A program made the position numbers and the translations under genes. The notes under the pieces are model-generated. The model was not told where the DNA came from. It saw nothing but the letters and a program-made list of their open reading frames with translations, and ran no database searches. Shown here in pieces: positions 43,990 to 52,266 of a DNA stretch of 59,173 nt. Position 1 is the stretch's first letter. Each line of letters starts with the position of its first letter. Source of the stretch: Xanthobacteraceae bacterium (GTDB lineage: Bacteria > Pseudomonadota > Alphaproteobacteria > Rhizobiales > Xanthobacteraceae); contig JAIESC010000124.1 of NCBI GenBank assembly GCA_019746355.1, positions 1 through 59,173 of the forward strand, read 5' to 3'.

Positions 43990-44913
43990 TCAGGCACGCC
44001 AGGGCAGATCGGCCGCGTTCTCGACGAACAGCCATGCGCCCAGGCCGAGCTCGGACGGGAACGGCACGACCAGCGCGTTGCCGAGCCGGCGCGCCGCGAG
44101 GCCCTCGCGCCGGATCAACGCTTCCGCGGCGGCGAGCGATTGCATGCGGACGGCATAGGCGCCAAGAAACGGCAGGCGCGGAATGGCGATCTCGGGAAAC
44201 ATCGCCGCGAAAGTATCGCGCGACGTCAATTGCACCTGCCCGCGATCGAGCGCGATGGCCGGACCGAACCTGGTGGGCTTCGCGCCATGCCCGGTGAAGC
44301 GCACGAAGCGGCCCGCGGCCTCCGCCACATCGGCGCTGACGACCACCATGTCGATCAGACCCTGCGCGCCGTTGGGATGCGTCAGCCAGCGCGGCTGCCA
44401 GACGGTGCTCTCGGTGCGATGCGCCAGGATCTGGATGCGCCCCTCCGTCATCGCGCCGCGCTCGAGGCGGACCACGGTGAAGGCCGCGATGTCCGGCCCG
44501 CTCACGGTCTCGACCGGACGCTGGAACTGGACCAGCGGCCGCATGGCAAAGCCAGCCTTGGTCAGCCGTGCGTGCGCGCCCTCGGCGTCGGCAACCGAAA
44601 ACGCCGCAAGGTGCACGCCCGGATGGCCGGAAAGCGCGGCTTCAAACTCCAGCCCCAGCGGCGTGTCGGCGGTCTTGAACAGCACCTCCATATAGCCGCG
44701 GCTGAACATGCAGGTGACATTGCCGGTCCCGGTCGGCGTGCCGTCCGGGTTGACCTGCACGGAAACCGGCGTCGGCGCAAAGCCCGCGCGGGCGAGCGCG
44801 CGGCTCGCGGTTTGCGGGTCGCGGACGAAATGTCCGATATGGTCGAGAAAAATCTCCCCGCCGACCGGCAACTGCCGGTCCGTCTCTCCAGCCGCCGCGC
44901 GATTTTCAACCAC
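43990..44913 (-). CDS. VOC-superfamily (glyoxalase-like) protein
   Basis: A 307-residue protein with two glyoxalase-like beta-alpha-beta-beta-beta modules. The first reads GEIFLDHIGHFVRDPQTASRALARAGFAP and FSRGYMEVLFKTAD, with His and Glu candidates for a metal site. The second begins around THPNGAQGLIDMVVVSADVAEAAGRFVRFTG. Members are metal-dependent lyases, dioxygenases or epimerases, and the reaction cannot be read here. It starts at GTG 44913, divergent to a Bug gene across 82 bp, and is followed by the split ThDP decarboxylase genes. Confidence 0.78.
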   Translation of the reverse strand: MVENRAAAGETDRQLPVGGEIFLDHIGHFVRDPQTASRALARAGFAPTPVSVQVNPDGTPTGTGNVTCMFSRGYMEVLFKTADTPLGLEFEAALSGHPGVHLAAFSVADAEGAHARLTKAGFAMRPLVQFQRPVETVSGPDIAAFTVVRLERGAMTEGRIQILAHRTESTVWQPRWLTHPNGAQGLIDMVVVSADVAEAAGRFVRFTGHGAKPTRFGPAIALDRGQVQLTSRDTFAAMFPEIAIPRLPFLGAYAVRMQSLAAAEALIRREGLAARRLGNALVVPFPSELGLGAWLFVENAADLPWRA

Positions 44914-44995
44914 TGCCTGCTCCGTCTTGTCGCGGTTGTTGTTTCAATGACTCTGGTAGCATATGGGAAAAAGCATTCGCAGCAGGAACACTGAA

Positions 44996-45979
44996 ATGGG
45001 CATCAATCGGCGGGGCGTCATCAAGACCGGTCTGGCCGCGCTTGCGGCGGCAGCTCTGCCACTTCCAGCTTTCGCCTATCCCGACAAGCCGATCCGGCTG
45101 ATCGTGCCGTTCTCGCCGGGCGGCGCGACCGACGTGGTCGGCCGCATCTGGGCCGACAAGATGAAGCCGAAGTTCGGCACGGTGGTTGCCGAGAACAAAG
45201 GCGGCGGCGGCGGTGTGATCGGCGCCACGGAAGTGGCGCGCTCCGCGCCCGACGGCCACACCTTCCTGTTCGGCAACACCAGCACGCAGGTGCTGATCCC
45301 CGCGATCGCCGACAACCCGCCCTACGACCCGGCCAAGGACTTCCAGGCGGTCTACATCATGGCGATTTCGCCGACCTCGATCGTCGTGCACGAGTCGGTG
45401 CCGGCCAAGACGCTGAAGGAGTTGATCGATTACGCCAAGGCCAACCCGACCAAGCTGTCCTACGGCTCGGCCGGCGCAGGCACCATGACCAATCTCGCCG
45501 GCGAGCTGTTCAAGCAGTTGATCGGCGTGCCGTCGATCACCCACATTCCCTACAAGGGCTCCGCGCCCGGCGTCGCCGATCTCGCCGCGGGCCACATCCC
45601 GATGATGACGCCGAACGTCGGCGGGCCGCTGCTGCAGTTCCACCGTGCCGGCAAGATCCGGATCCTTGCGGTCGCCGCCAAGAAGCGGCTGCAAGCCGCG
45701 CCCGACATTCCGACCGCGATCGAAGCCGGCCTGCCGGAGATGATCGCCGCCAACTTCAACGGCCTGTTTGCGCCGGCCAACGTGCCGAAGGCGATCATCG
45801 ATCAGATCGCCAACGAGACCCGCGCGGCGATGGCCGATCCGCAGGTGCAGGACCAGATGGTCAAGTCGGGCTTCGAGCCGGTGCTCGATTCCGGGCCGGA
45901 GTCCGCGCAGCGCGAGGTGCTGAGCGAGCTTGCGCGCTGGACGCCGATCATCAAGGCGACCGGCTTCAAGGTTCAATAA
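44996..45979 (+). CDS. Bug-type (TTT family) solute-binding protein
   Basis: A 327-residue binding protein. The signal MGINRRGVIKTGLAALAAAA has an RR pair, so Tat export is possible, and cleaves near PAFAYPD. The core holds KPIRLIVPFSPGGATDVVGRIW, VAENKGGGGGVIGATEVARSAPDG and ITHIPYKGSAPGVADLAAG. It is followed 33 bp later by a second, similar Bug gene (46013-47002), and the two look like a recent duplication within one transcript. It diverges from the VOC and ThDP decarboxylase genes, which may act on its ligand. Confidence 0.93.
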   Translation: MGINRRGVIKTGLAALAAAALPLPAFAYPDKPIRLIVPFSPGGATDVVGRIWADKMKPKFGTVVAENKGGGGGVIGATEVARSAPDGHTFLFGNTSTQVLIPAIADNPPYDPAKDFQAVYIMAISPTSIVVHESVPAKTLKELIDYAKANPTKLSYGSAGAGTMTNLAGELFKQLIGVPSITHIPYKGSAPGVADLAAGHIPMMTPNVGGPLLQFHRAGKIRILAVAAKKRLQAAPDIPTAIEAGLPEMIAANFNGLFAPANVPKAIIDQIANETRAAMADPQVQDQMVKSGFEPVLDSGPESAQREVLSELARWTPIIKATGFKVQ

Positions 45980-46012
45980 TCCGGCTCTGCAACACATTCG
46001 ACGAATGGGACG

Positions 46013-47002
46013 ATGACAATGAAACGACGTGACGTTCTGAAGCTCAGCCTTGCGGTATCCGCGGCGCTCGCCGCGCCACAAGCTTTCGCGCAAGCCGCCT
46101 TCCCCAGCCGGCCGATCAAGCTCGTGGTGCCGTTCTCGGCGGGCGGCGTCAACGACATCGTCGGCCGGCAATGGGCCGAGCGGATGAAGCCGGTGCTCGG
46201 CTCGGTCTACGTCGAGAACCTCGGCGGCGCGGGCGGCACGCTCGGGGTCATGGAGGTCAAGCGCGCCGAGGCGGACGGGCACACGCTCGCGCTCGGCAGC
46301 ACCAGCACGATGGTGCTGAACACCATGACCATGAGCAACGTCGCCTACGATCCCAGCAAGGACTTCGTGCCGATCGCGATCTTCTGCGCCAGCATCACCT
46401 CAATCGCGGTGCATCCGTCGGTGCCGGCGAAAAACGTCAAGGAGCTGATCGCCTACGTGAAGGCCAATGCCGGCAAGGTGTCCTACGGCTCGGCGGGCAC
46501 CGGAACGATGAGCCATCTCTCCGGCGAACTGTTCAAGGCCAAGACCGGGATGACCGACGTCGTCCACATCCCCTACAAGGGCGCAGGACCCGGCATCGCC
46601 GATCTGGTCAGCGGCCACATCCCGATGATGTCGCCGAACATCAGCGGTCAGGTCCTAGAATTCCACAAGACCGGCAAGATCAGGATCCTCGCGATCAATG
46701 CCAAGGAGCGCCTGAAGGCCGCGCCGGATATTCCGACCGCCATCGAGCAGGGCGTGCCGGACATGATCGGTCAGCTGTTCCTCGGCATCTTTGCACCGGC
46801 GGCGACGCCGAAGTCGGCCATCGATGCGCTGTCCGCCGCGAACAGGAAGGCGGTCGACAATCCGGACTTCGAGAAGGTCCTGACCGCGTCCGGCTTTGAG
46901 ATCGTGTCGTATTTCACGGCGGACTCCGCCCGGCAATACATGGCCGAGGAATTCGCGCGCTGGAAGCCGCTGGTGGATAGCATCGGGCTGAAGACCAACT
47001 GA
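46013..47002 (+). CDS. Bug-type (TTT family) solute-binding protein, second of a pair
   Basis: A 329-residue binding protein. The signal MTMKRRDVLKLSLAVSAALA with an RR pair cleaves near AFAQAAF. The core KLVVPFSAGGVNDIVGRQW, VENLGGAGGTLGVMEVKRAEADG and VVHIPYKGAGPGIADLVSGHIPMMSPNISG closely follow the preceding Bug protein, including the shared GHIPMM(T/S)PN segment. This supports a tandem duplication with divergence in ligand. Its stop codon is directly adjacent to the convergent ligase stop. Confidence 0.93.
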   Translation: MTMKRRDVLKLSLAVSAALAAPQAFAQAAFPSRPIKLVVPFSAGGVNDIVGRQWAERMKPVLGSVYVENLGGAGGTLGVMEVKRAEADGHTLALGSTSTMVLNTMTMSNVAYDPSKDFVPIAIFCASITSIAVHPSVPAKNVKELIAYVKANAGKVSYGSAGTGTMSHLSGELFKAKTGMTDVVHIPYKGAGPGIADLVSGHIPMMSPNISGQVLEFHKTGKIRILAINAKERLKAAPDIPTAIEQGVPDMIGQLFLGIFAPAATPKSAIDALSAANRKAVDNPDFEKVLTASGFEIVSYFTADSARQYMAEEFARWKPLVDSIGLKTN

Positions 47003-48526
47003 TCAGGAGGCGCCGGCGTTCGCGGCGGCCGCCACGCGCTCCTGTGCGAGCGTCTTCAGCGCGGCGCGATCCACCTTGTTGGTGGACGCAAGCGGCAGCT
47101 CGTCGACGAACCAGACGAAGCGCGGATGCTGGAACGCCGGCGCGTTGGCCAGCGCGTACGTCTTGATCGCATCCTCGGTCGGCCGGTGGCCGGCCTTCGG
47201 GATGATGAAGGCGACCGGCTTCGTTCCCTTGATGTCGTCGTCGACCGGGATGACCACCGCCTGGCTCACGTCGGGATTGGTCTCCAGCATGCGCTCGACG
47301 TCGGCGGGATAGATGTTCTCGCCGCCCGAGACGAACATGTCGTCGGTGCGGCCGATGAAGTAGTGGAAGCCGTCGCGATCGCGGCGGAACACGTCGCCGG
47401 TGATGTAGAAGCCATCTTCGGTGAACGGCGGCTTCACGTCCGGCCGGTTGTGATAGCCGTTCATCAGCGCCGGGCACTTCATCTCCAGCACGCCCTGATC
47501 GGCGTTGCGATTGGCACCGTCCACGAGGCGCAACTGCACCTTGGGATGCGGATAGCCGACCGAGTCCTCGGGCTGCGGCAGGCCCCTGGGGTGCGGCCCG
47601 AACACCACCGGCCCCGCCTCCGTCGTGCCATAGGCGTTGGTGACCTTGGCCTTGGGAAACGCCCGATGCGTCGCGGCCATCAGCGCTTCGCTGACCGGCG
47701 CGGATCCCATGCGGATGAACTCGACGCTGGAGAGGTCGGTCTTTTCCATGATGTCGCGTTCGCGCAGCATCATCGCGACCATCGGCGGCACGGCGGTGAG
47801 CCAGGTCGGGCGATAATGACCGATCGCCTCGATGTAGGATCGCGCTTCGAAGCGCGGCAGCAGCACGATGGTCGCATGCGCGGCGCAGGCGAGCTTGGTC
47901 AGCGCCAGCGCGTTCATGTGATAGAGCGGCGCCGCGATCAGATAGCGATGGCGCTCAAGGTCGGACGCAAGCCGCGTCTCGACCACCCAGATGTGGCTCT
48001 GGTGCGAGAGCACGACGCCCTTGGGCAGACCGGTCGAGCCCGACGTGTAGAGAAACATCGCCGGCTCGCGTTCGCGCGGGATCACGGTCTCGAATTGGCC
48101 GGGGTCGATGAAGCGGCCGAAGCCCTCTTCGCCCTCTTCGCCGAGCACCACCGCGGGCAGGCCTTCCGGGACATTGCCGCGGCTCGCGCCGTCGCAGAAC
48201 ACGAGCTTCGCGCCGGCGTTCTCCAGGATGAGATCGATGGTCTGGCGCGGGAAGCGGTAATTCACCGGCACGGCGACCAAGCCCGCGCGCATGATGCCGA
48301 AATAGGCCGCAATGAACTCGGCACGATTGGCGGAGAGGATCGCGACGCGATCGCCGCGGGCGAGACCGCGCTTTCCGAGCGCGCGGGCCACGGCCATCGC
48401 CATGCCGTCGAGCTCGGCATAGGTGTATTCGGTCGGCGCCTCTTCGCCGCCCAGGTCGATGAGCGCGATCTTGGTCAGATCGGCGTCGTCGGGAATCAGA
48501 TCACCGAGGTTTTTGAACTGGGACAT
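47003..48526 (-). CDS. Acyl-CoA synthetase / AMP-dependent ligase
   Basis: A 507-residue adenylate-forming enzyme. The P-loop is MFLYTSGSTGLPKGVVLSH, followed by the A5-type motif NAYGTTEAGP, the hinge ITGDVFRRDRDGFHYFIGRTDDMFVSGGENIYPADVE and the catalytic Lys in ASTNKVDRAALK near the C-terminus. It activates a carboxylic acid as its CoA thioester. No signal peptide. It is followed upstream on the same strand by a thioesterase and an MDR oxidoreductase beyond a 200-bp repeat region. The acid, possibly aromatic given the UbiD cluster downstream, is not determined. Confidence 0.9.
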   Translation of the reverse strand: MSQFKNLGDLIPDDADLTKIALIDLGGEEAPTEYTYAELDGMAMAVARALGKRGLARGDRVAILSANRAEFIAAYFGIMRAGLVAVPVNYRFPRQTIDLILENAGAKLVFCDGASRGNVPEGLPAVVLGEEGEEGFGRFIDPGQFETVIPREREPAMFLYTSGSTGLPKGVVLSHQSHIWVVETRLASDLERHRYLIAAPLYHMNALALTKLACAAHATIVLLPRFEARSYIEAIGHYRPTWLTAVPPMVAMMLRERDIMEKTDLSSVEFIRMGSAPVSEALMAATHRAFPKAKVTNAYGTTEAGPVVFGPHPRGLPQPEDSVGYPHPKVQLRLVDGANRNADQGVLEMKCPALMNGYHNRPDVKPPFTEDGFYITGDVFRRDRDGFHYFIGRTDDMFVSGGENIYPADVERMLETNPDVSQAVVIPVDDDIKGTKPVAFIIPKAGHRPTEDAIKTYALANAPAFQHPRFVWFVDELPLASTNKVDRAALKTLAQERVAAAANAGAS

Positions 48527-48539
48527 CTATGCCCTTGTC

Positions 48540-48706
48540 ATCACCGGCCGCCACCATCAGCACATTTACGCGCGTCTTCGACGCGCTATGGCGGCGAGTC
48601 CGGGTGATCCCGTTAAATGAGCACCGAACTTGCCTAAGCGGGATCGCCGGGACATAGGCGAGCGAAGCGACGCCGTCCTTCGGACGGCTATGCCCGGCCA
48701 TGACAG
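48540..48706. repeat. Composite palindromic repeat between ligase and thioesterase genes
   Basis: Two imperfect palindromes lie side by side. The first runs from CATCACCGGCCGCCACCATC to the complementary ATGGCGGCGAGTCCGGGTGA (about 48539-48609). The second covers GGGATCGCCGGGACATAGGC to GCTATGCCCGGCCATGAC (about 48640-48706), with an inner CCGTC-CTTC-GGACGG hairpin. They resemble the GTCATGGCCGGG repeats at 52.1 and 58.9 kb. The 198-bp gap holds nothing else. Confidence 0.6.
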
Positions 48707-48724
48707 CTGAGTCCGAAGTGGACA

Positions 48725-49189
48725 TCACGCCTTCGGCGGCGGAGGTGGCGCGGTGAAGTAGGTGCCGCGGCCGCTCGCAAGGAGCTTGCCCTGCGCGTCG
48801 TAGATCGAGGCTTCGGCGGTCGAGAACTGCCCGCCCATGCGCACGATCTTGCCCTTGATGGTGAGATCGCCCGGCAGCGCGATGGCGTGATAGTCGACGC
48901 GCATGTCGATCGTCGGCACGCCGCGACCGAGCTTGCGCACCATCGCCCAGTCAGCGCCGAGGTCGACAAGGGTCGCGAGAATGCCGCCATGGGTGTAGCG
49001 GCGGTCGACGTTCACCACCCATTCCTCGCGCCATGTGGCCTTGAGCTCGATGCCGTCGTCGTGCACGGCGATGACCTTGAGCCCGAGCCATTTGTGGAAC
49101 GGGGCGCGGGTGACGATCTCCTGGATCTGCTCGAGCGTCAGGTCGGCGCCGGCGTCCTTGCGCGGCTCTTTCTTGACGGCGTCGTTCAT
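48725..49189 (-). CDS. PaaI-type hotdog thioesterase
   Basis: A 154-residue hotdog-fold protein of the PaaI family. The active-site helix is in RRYTHGGILATLVDLGADWAMVRKLG (HGG motif with an acidic residue in the helix), preceded by FHKWLGLKVIAVHDDGIELKATWREEWVVN. It ends in a proline run. Such enzymes hydrolyse acyl-CoA thioesters, often aromatic ones, to free CoA. The ATG overlaps the MDR gene stop by 4 bp, so the two are co-translated. Confidence 0.87.
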   Translation of the reverse strand: MNDAVKKEPRKDAGADLTLEQIQEIVTRAPFHKWLGLKVIAVHDDGIELKATWREEWVVNVDRRYTHGGILATLVDLGADWAMVRKLGRGVPTIDMRVDYHAIALPGDLTIKGKIVRMGGQFSTAEASIYDAQGKLLASGRGTYFTAPPPPPKA

Positions 49190-50190
49190 GGCGTCACCAC
49201 GACCTTGCCGAAGATCTCGCGGTCCTGGATCAGCCGCAGGCCCTCGGCGGCCTGTTCGAGCGGCAGCACCTTGTCGACCACCGGTTTGATCTTGCCCTGC
49301 TGGATCATGGTCATCAGCGCGGCAAGATCATCGTCGTAGAAGCTGTTCGAGCCCTTCACCTCGATCTCGAAGCTCCAGATGTAGCGCAGGTCTTCCTTCG
49401 GGTCGTAGCCCGCGGTCGCGCCGCAGACCAGAAGCTTGCCGCCGCGCTTGAGGCAGCGCAGCGACGGCACCCAGGTGTCCCCGCCGGTGAAGTTCACCAC
49501 CACGTCGACGCCGCCTTCGTAGGAACGGCGCTGCGGCTTGCCGTATTTCTCGACCGCCCACTTCGACCAGTCGGTCTTGGAATAGTCGACCACGTGGTCG
49601 GCGCCGAGCTCCTTCAGGCGGCGCATCTTGTCCTCGCTCGAGGCGCAGGCGATCACCTCGCAGCCGAGCAGCTTGGCCAGCACGACGCAGCCGGTGCCGA
49701 CGCCGCCGGAGGCGCCGAGCACGATCACCCGGTCGCCCTGCTTCACGGTCTTGTGGGTGATCAGCATGCGGTGTGCGGTGCCGTAGGCGACCGGCAGGGA
49801 GGCTGCGTCCTCGAAGCTCACGCCGTCCGGCATGGCGACAAGCTGGTCGGCGGCGACGAGGCAGTACTGCGCCATGCCGCCGTCGAGCATCTCGCCCATC
49901 AGGCCTTTCTTCTTGTTCAGCGGATTGACCAGCACGCGGTCGCCGGCCTTCCACTTGGCGACGCCCGGCCCGACCTCGGAGATTTCGCCGGCCATGTCGA
50001 GACCGGGAATAACCGGCAGCGGCACCTTGATGCCCGGCATGCCTTTGACGGTGAACACGTCGTGGTAGTTGAACGACGAGGCCCGGACACGGATGACAAC
50101 GTGGCCTTCGACGGCCTGCGGGACGGGATAATCAGAAACGACCTTCAGATCGTCGAGGGTGCCATGCTTCTGCAGCACCAGCGCTTTCAT
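49186..50190 (-). CDS. MDR-family quinone oxidoreductase-like dehydrogenase
   Basis: A 334-residue medium-chain reductase. GroES-like segment VIRVRASSFNYHDVFTVKGMPG and PVIPGLDMAGEISEVGPGV are followed by the cofactor-binding motif VIVLGASGGVGTGCVVLAKLLGCEVIACASSEDKMRRLKELGADHVVDYS. The cluster of structural-zinc Cys typical of classic alcohol dehydrogenases is missing, which favours an NADPH-dependent quinone- or enoyl-reductase role. ATG 50190 is taken; an in-frame TTG at 50202 with an AAGGA box is possible. It overlaps the thioesterase gene by 4 bp. Confidence 0.86.
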   Translation of the reverse strand: MKALVLQKHGTLDDLKVVSDYPVPQAVEGHVVIRVRASSFNYHDVFTVKGMPGIKVPLPVIPGLDMAGEISEVGPGVAKWKAGDRVLVNPLNKKKGLMGEMLDGGMAQYCLVAADQLVAMPDGVSFEDAASLPVAYGTAHRMLITHKTVKQGDRVIVLGASGGVGTGCVVLAKLLGCEVIACASSEDKMRRLKELGADHVVDYSKTDWSKWAVEKYGKPQRRSYEGGVDVVVNFTGGDTWVPSLRCLKRGGKLLVCGATAGYDPKEDLRYIWSFEIEVKGSNSFYDDDLAALMTMIQQGKIKPVVDKVLPLEQAAEGLRLIQDREIFGKVVVTP

Positions 50191-50217
50191 CGTCTTGCTC
50201 AAAACTCACATCCTTTT

Positions 50218-50778
50218 TCATGGCGCGACGTCCATCACGCGATTGACATGCGTCGCGATACGCTCGCGTTCTACACCGTAGGCATGGATGGAGATCGCGG
50301 GGCTCGGGCCGGAATTACCGAGCCTGTGTATCTGGTCAAGTCCTGCACCGGCATAGCAACTATAGCCGGGAACGCGGACCTCTGTCCGCACCGGTTCGGC
50401 CGTCCCTTGCGCAGGGTCGAACCGGAACAGCGTCTCGTGGAGCGGATTTTCGACCACCGCATAGCCGCACCAGGTGTGATGCGCATGCGCGGGACTGAAC
50501 TGGCCGGGCGCCCAGACGATCGCCAGGACGGTGAAAAGCCCGGCAGCGTCGCTTGCGAGCACATGACGCGCGTAGCAGCCGGCTTGGGGAACGCGCTGCT
50601 CGGGGCTGAGCAGATCGGGCTCACGCGCGGCATGGGCAAGCGCGGACCTGATGCGCGCGCCCATGGCGTCGCCCGGCCCCCGACACGCAGCTTCGAGTTC
50701 GGCCGCCAGCAGGGCGATCGCGGACGGGGAGGAATCAGACGCGCGCGGCACACGATGGGCGATCTGAAGCATGGGCAT
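50218..50778 (-). CDS. Thiol dioxygenase-like cupin (cysteine/3-mercaptopropionate dioxygenase family)
   Basis: A 186-residue cupin. The iron-binding His pair is in PAHAHHTWCGYAVVENPLHETLFRF and the third His in PAISIHAYGVE, the arrangement of cysteine dioxygenase and bacterial 3-mercaptopropionate dioxygenase. FTVLAIVWAPGQFSP and GLDQIHRLGN also follow the family. It would add dioxygen to a thiol, giving a sulfinate. A 23-bp palindrome lies 16 bp upstream of the ATG and may be its operator. The MDR gene follows 27 bp later. Confidence 0.82.
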   Translation of the reverse strand: MPMLQIAHRVPRASDSSPSAIALLAAELEAACRGPGDAMGARIRSALAHAAREPDLLSPEQRVPQAGCYARHVLASDAAGLFTVLAIVWAPGQFSPAHAHHTWCGYAVVENPLHETLFRFDPAQGTAEPVRTEVRVPGYSCYAGAGLDQIHRLGNSGPSPAISIHAYGVERERIATHVNRVMDVAP

Positions 50779-50793
50779 TCCAGAGATGTCTTG

Positions 50794-50816
50794 TTCAGTA
50801 GGATATTGATACTGAA
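50794..50816 (-). promoter_or_regulatory. Palindromic operator candidate upstream of the thiol dioxygenase-like gene
   Basis: TTCAGTA (50794-50800) and TACTGAA (50810-50816) are perfect 7-bp arms around a 9-bp AT-rich spacer, just upstream of the ATG at 50778. The position suits a repressor or GntR/LysR-type regulator site. None of those regulators is coded nearby. Confidence 0.5.
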
Positions 50817-50863
50817 TCGATGCCGGATGTTAGTATGAAAATCTACATTATGCAATATCAAAA

Positions 50864-50875
50864 GCATGTACATGC
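50864..50875. promoter_or_regulatory. Perfect 12-bp palindrome in an AT-rich intergenic region
   Basis: GCATGTACATGC is self-complementary, extending to AGCATGTACATGCT at 50863-50876. It lies inside the 209-bp gap 50779-50987, of which 50785-50905 is strikingly AT-rich for this genome. No gene was seen in the gap. Confidence 0.35.
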
Positions 50876-50987
50876 TATTTTCTTTTCGATTCATGGAATA
50901 AATCACCTGCGGAAGACCCATTTTCTTCAGCCAACGCGCCACTCCGGGGCAGGCCACCGGTGGCGTGACGCCGCAACAGGCCTTCGG

Positions 50988-51971
50988 TCAGATGGACTTC
51001 AGGAACTCCGCCAGATGGCCCTTCCACAGCGCCGCGTGCATCGACGACTGATGGCCGAGCGATTGCGGCGTCGCCGGCAGCACCACGCTGCGGGCGACGG
51101 GAATGCGCGCGACGCCCGCCTCCAGCACGCCGAGCTCCGGCGGGTTCACCGCGTCGTCGGCGAAGTTGATGGCGAACAGCTTCGCCTTGGTCTTCTCCAG
51201 GTCCGGCGACGGGTCGTAATCCATCGTCGACTCGATCTGATAGAGCCGGTTGTTGGCGTCGCCCTTCTTCGCGTTCTCGACCAGCCGTTTGTAGAACGCG
51301 TCGGCCTTTTGCCGGGTCGAGCCGATATCCTGGATGCGCACCGCGCTCTGGGTAAACATCGCCGACAGCGGCGCAACGCGCACCCAGTTGGTCGGCTGGG
51401 TCTCGTAATCGCCGCCCTTCCAATCCGGGTCGTTGCGGATCGCCTCGACGTTGATGCGGCGCTGGATCCAGTTGCGCCCGCTCATCGGGCCGGGCTGGCT
51501 TGCGACCGGCACCAGCGCGTCCATGAAGTCGGGAAACATCTGGCCGAACATCCAGGTCAACATGCCGCCGAGCGACAGCCCCATCACGAGCTTCACGCGC
51601 GGAATATTCAGGCCTTCGGCGACGAGCCGGTGCTGCGCCACGGCCACGTCGTGCAGCCGGTAGTGCGGAAACTTCGCGCGCAGGCCGTCGCTCGGCTTGC
51701 TGGAGCGGCCGAAGCCGATGATGTCAGGAATGATGAGGAAATGCTTCGCCGCGTCGAGGGGCTGGCCCGGGCCGAACAGCTCGTCGGCGAGCGAGGGCTC
51801 AAGCCAGGTCTTCGCGGTGCCGGTGGTGTTGTGGATCAGCAGCGCGGCCGGGGCGCCGGGCGTGCCGAGCGTGATGTAGTGCTGCCGAAGCTCAGGCAGG
51901 GTTTCGCCGGAGACGAAGCGGAAGTCGCGGAGGATGAAGTCGTCTTCGCGGAGACTGGGCCAAGTGGTCAT
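50988..51971 (-). CDS. Alpha/beta-hydrolase of the homoserine acetyltransferase (MetX) family
   Basis: A 327-residue alpha/beta-hydrolase. The nucleophile elbow is VMGLSLGGMLTWMFGQMFPDFM (Ser), the acid is in AINFADDAVNPPELG and the His in SLGHQSSMHAALW. The oxyanion loop LIHNTTGTAKTWLEPSLADELFGPGQPLDAAKHF is typical for MetX-like proteins. True MetX binds homoserine; divergent members hydrolyse esters or C-C bonds, and the N-terminus here differs from methionine enzymes. ATG 51971 is chosen; an open frame to 52019 exists. It stands alone on the minus strand, divergent to the UbiD gene. Confidence 0.82.
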   Translation of the reverse strand: MTTWPSLREDDFILRDFRFVSGETLPELRQHYITLGTPGAPAALLIHNTTGTAKTWLEPSLADELFGPGQPLDAAKHFLIIPDIIGFGRSSKPSDGLRAKFPHYRLHDVAVAQHRLVAEGLNIPRVKLVMGLSLGGMLTWMFGQMFPDFMDALVPVASQPGPMSGRNWIQRRINVEAIRNDPDWKGGDYETQPTNWVRVAPLSAMFTQSAVRIQDIGSTRQKADAFYKRLVENAKKGDANNRLYQIESTMDYDPSPDLEKTKAKLFAINFADDAVNPPELGVLEAGVARIPVARSVVLPATPQSLGHQSSMHAALWKGHLAEFLKSI

Positions 51972-52027
51972 GCTGTCGGGATATCCGAATGATTCAGGAT
52001 TGCAAAGCTGTTGCAGCATACACTGCC

Positions 52028-52137
52028 GTCATCGCCGGGCTTGACCCGGCGATCCATGAGCGCCCTCCAAGATCTCAATCGTACGAATTGCAAACCGGCA
52101 CGATCGAATGGATGCCCGGGTCAAGCCCGGGCATGAC
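52028..52137. repeat. GTCAT(C/G)GCCGGG-type palindromic repeat
   Basis: GTCATCGCCGGGCTTGACCC (from 52028) pairs imperfectly with GGGTCAAGCCCGGGCATGAC (to 52137). Each arm also contains its own short hairpin (CCGGG/CCCGG). It fills much of the 295-bp divergent gap between the MetX-like and UbiD genes. The same family appears at 58899-58985. Confidence 0.7.
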
Positions 52138-52266
52138 ACCTGTAGTTTGGCCTGCACGGTGGCAAACGCGGACATGACAGCCGTGCCGTAGCGAGCGGTT
52201 GCCCGCCTTAGTCCCGCTCAGTAGGTTACGCCCTTCGTTTTCCCTGCCGGTGTCCGGAGACCCAAA

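Noticed and set aside
50271..50957. A 228-codon minus-strand frame reaching into the AT-rich gap at 50.8 kb
   Set aside because: Most of it is a frame-shifted reading of the thiol dioxygenase-like gene, and the AT-rich part gives no credible N-terminus.
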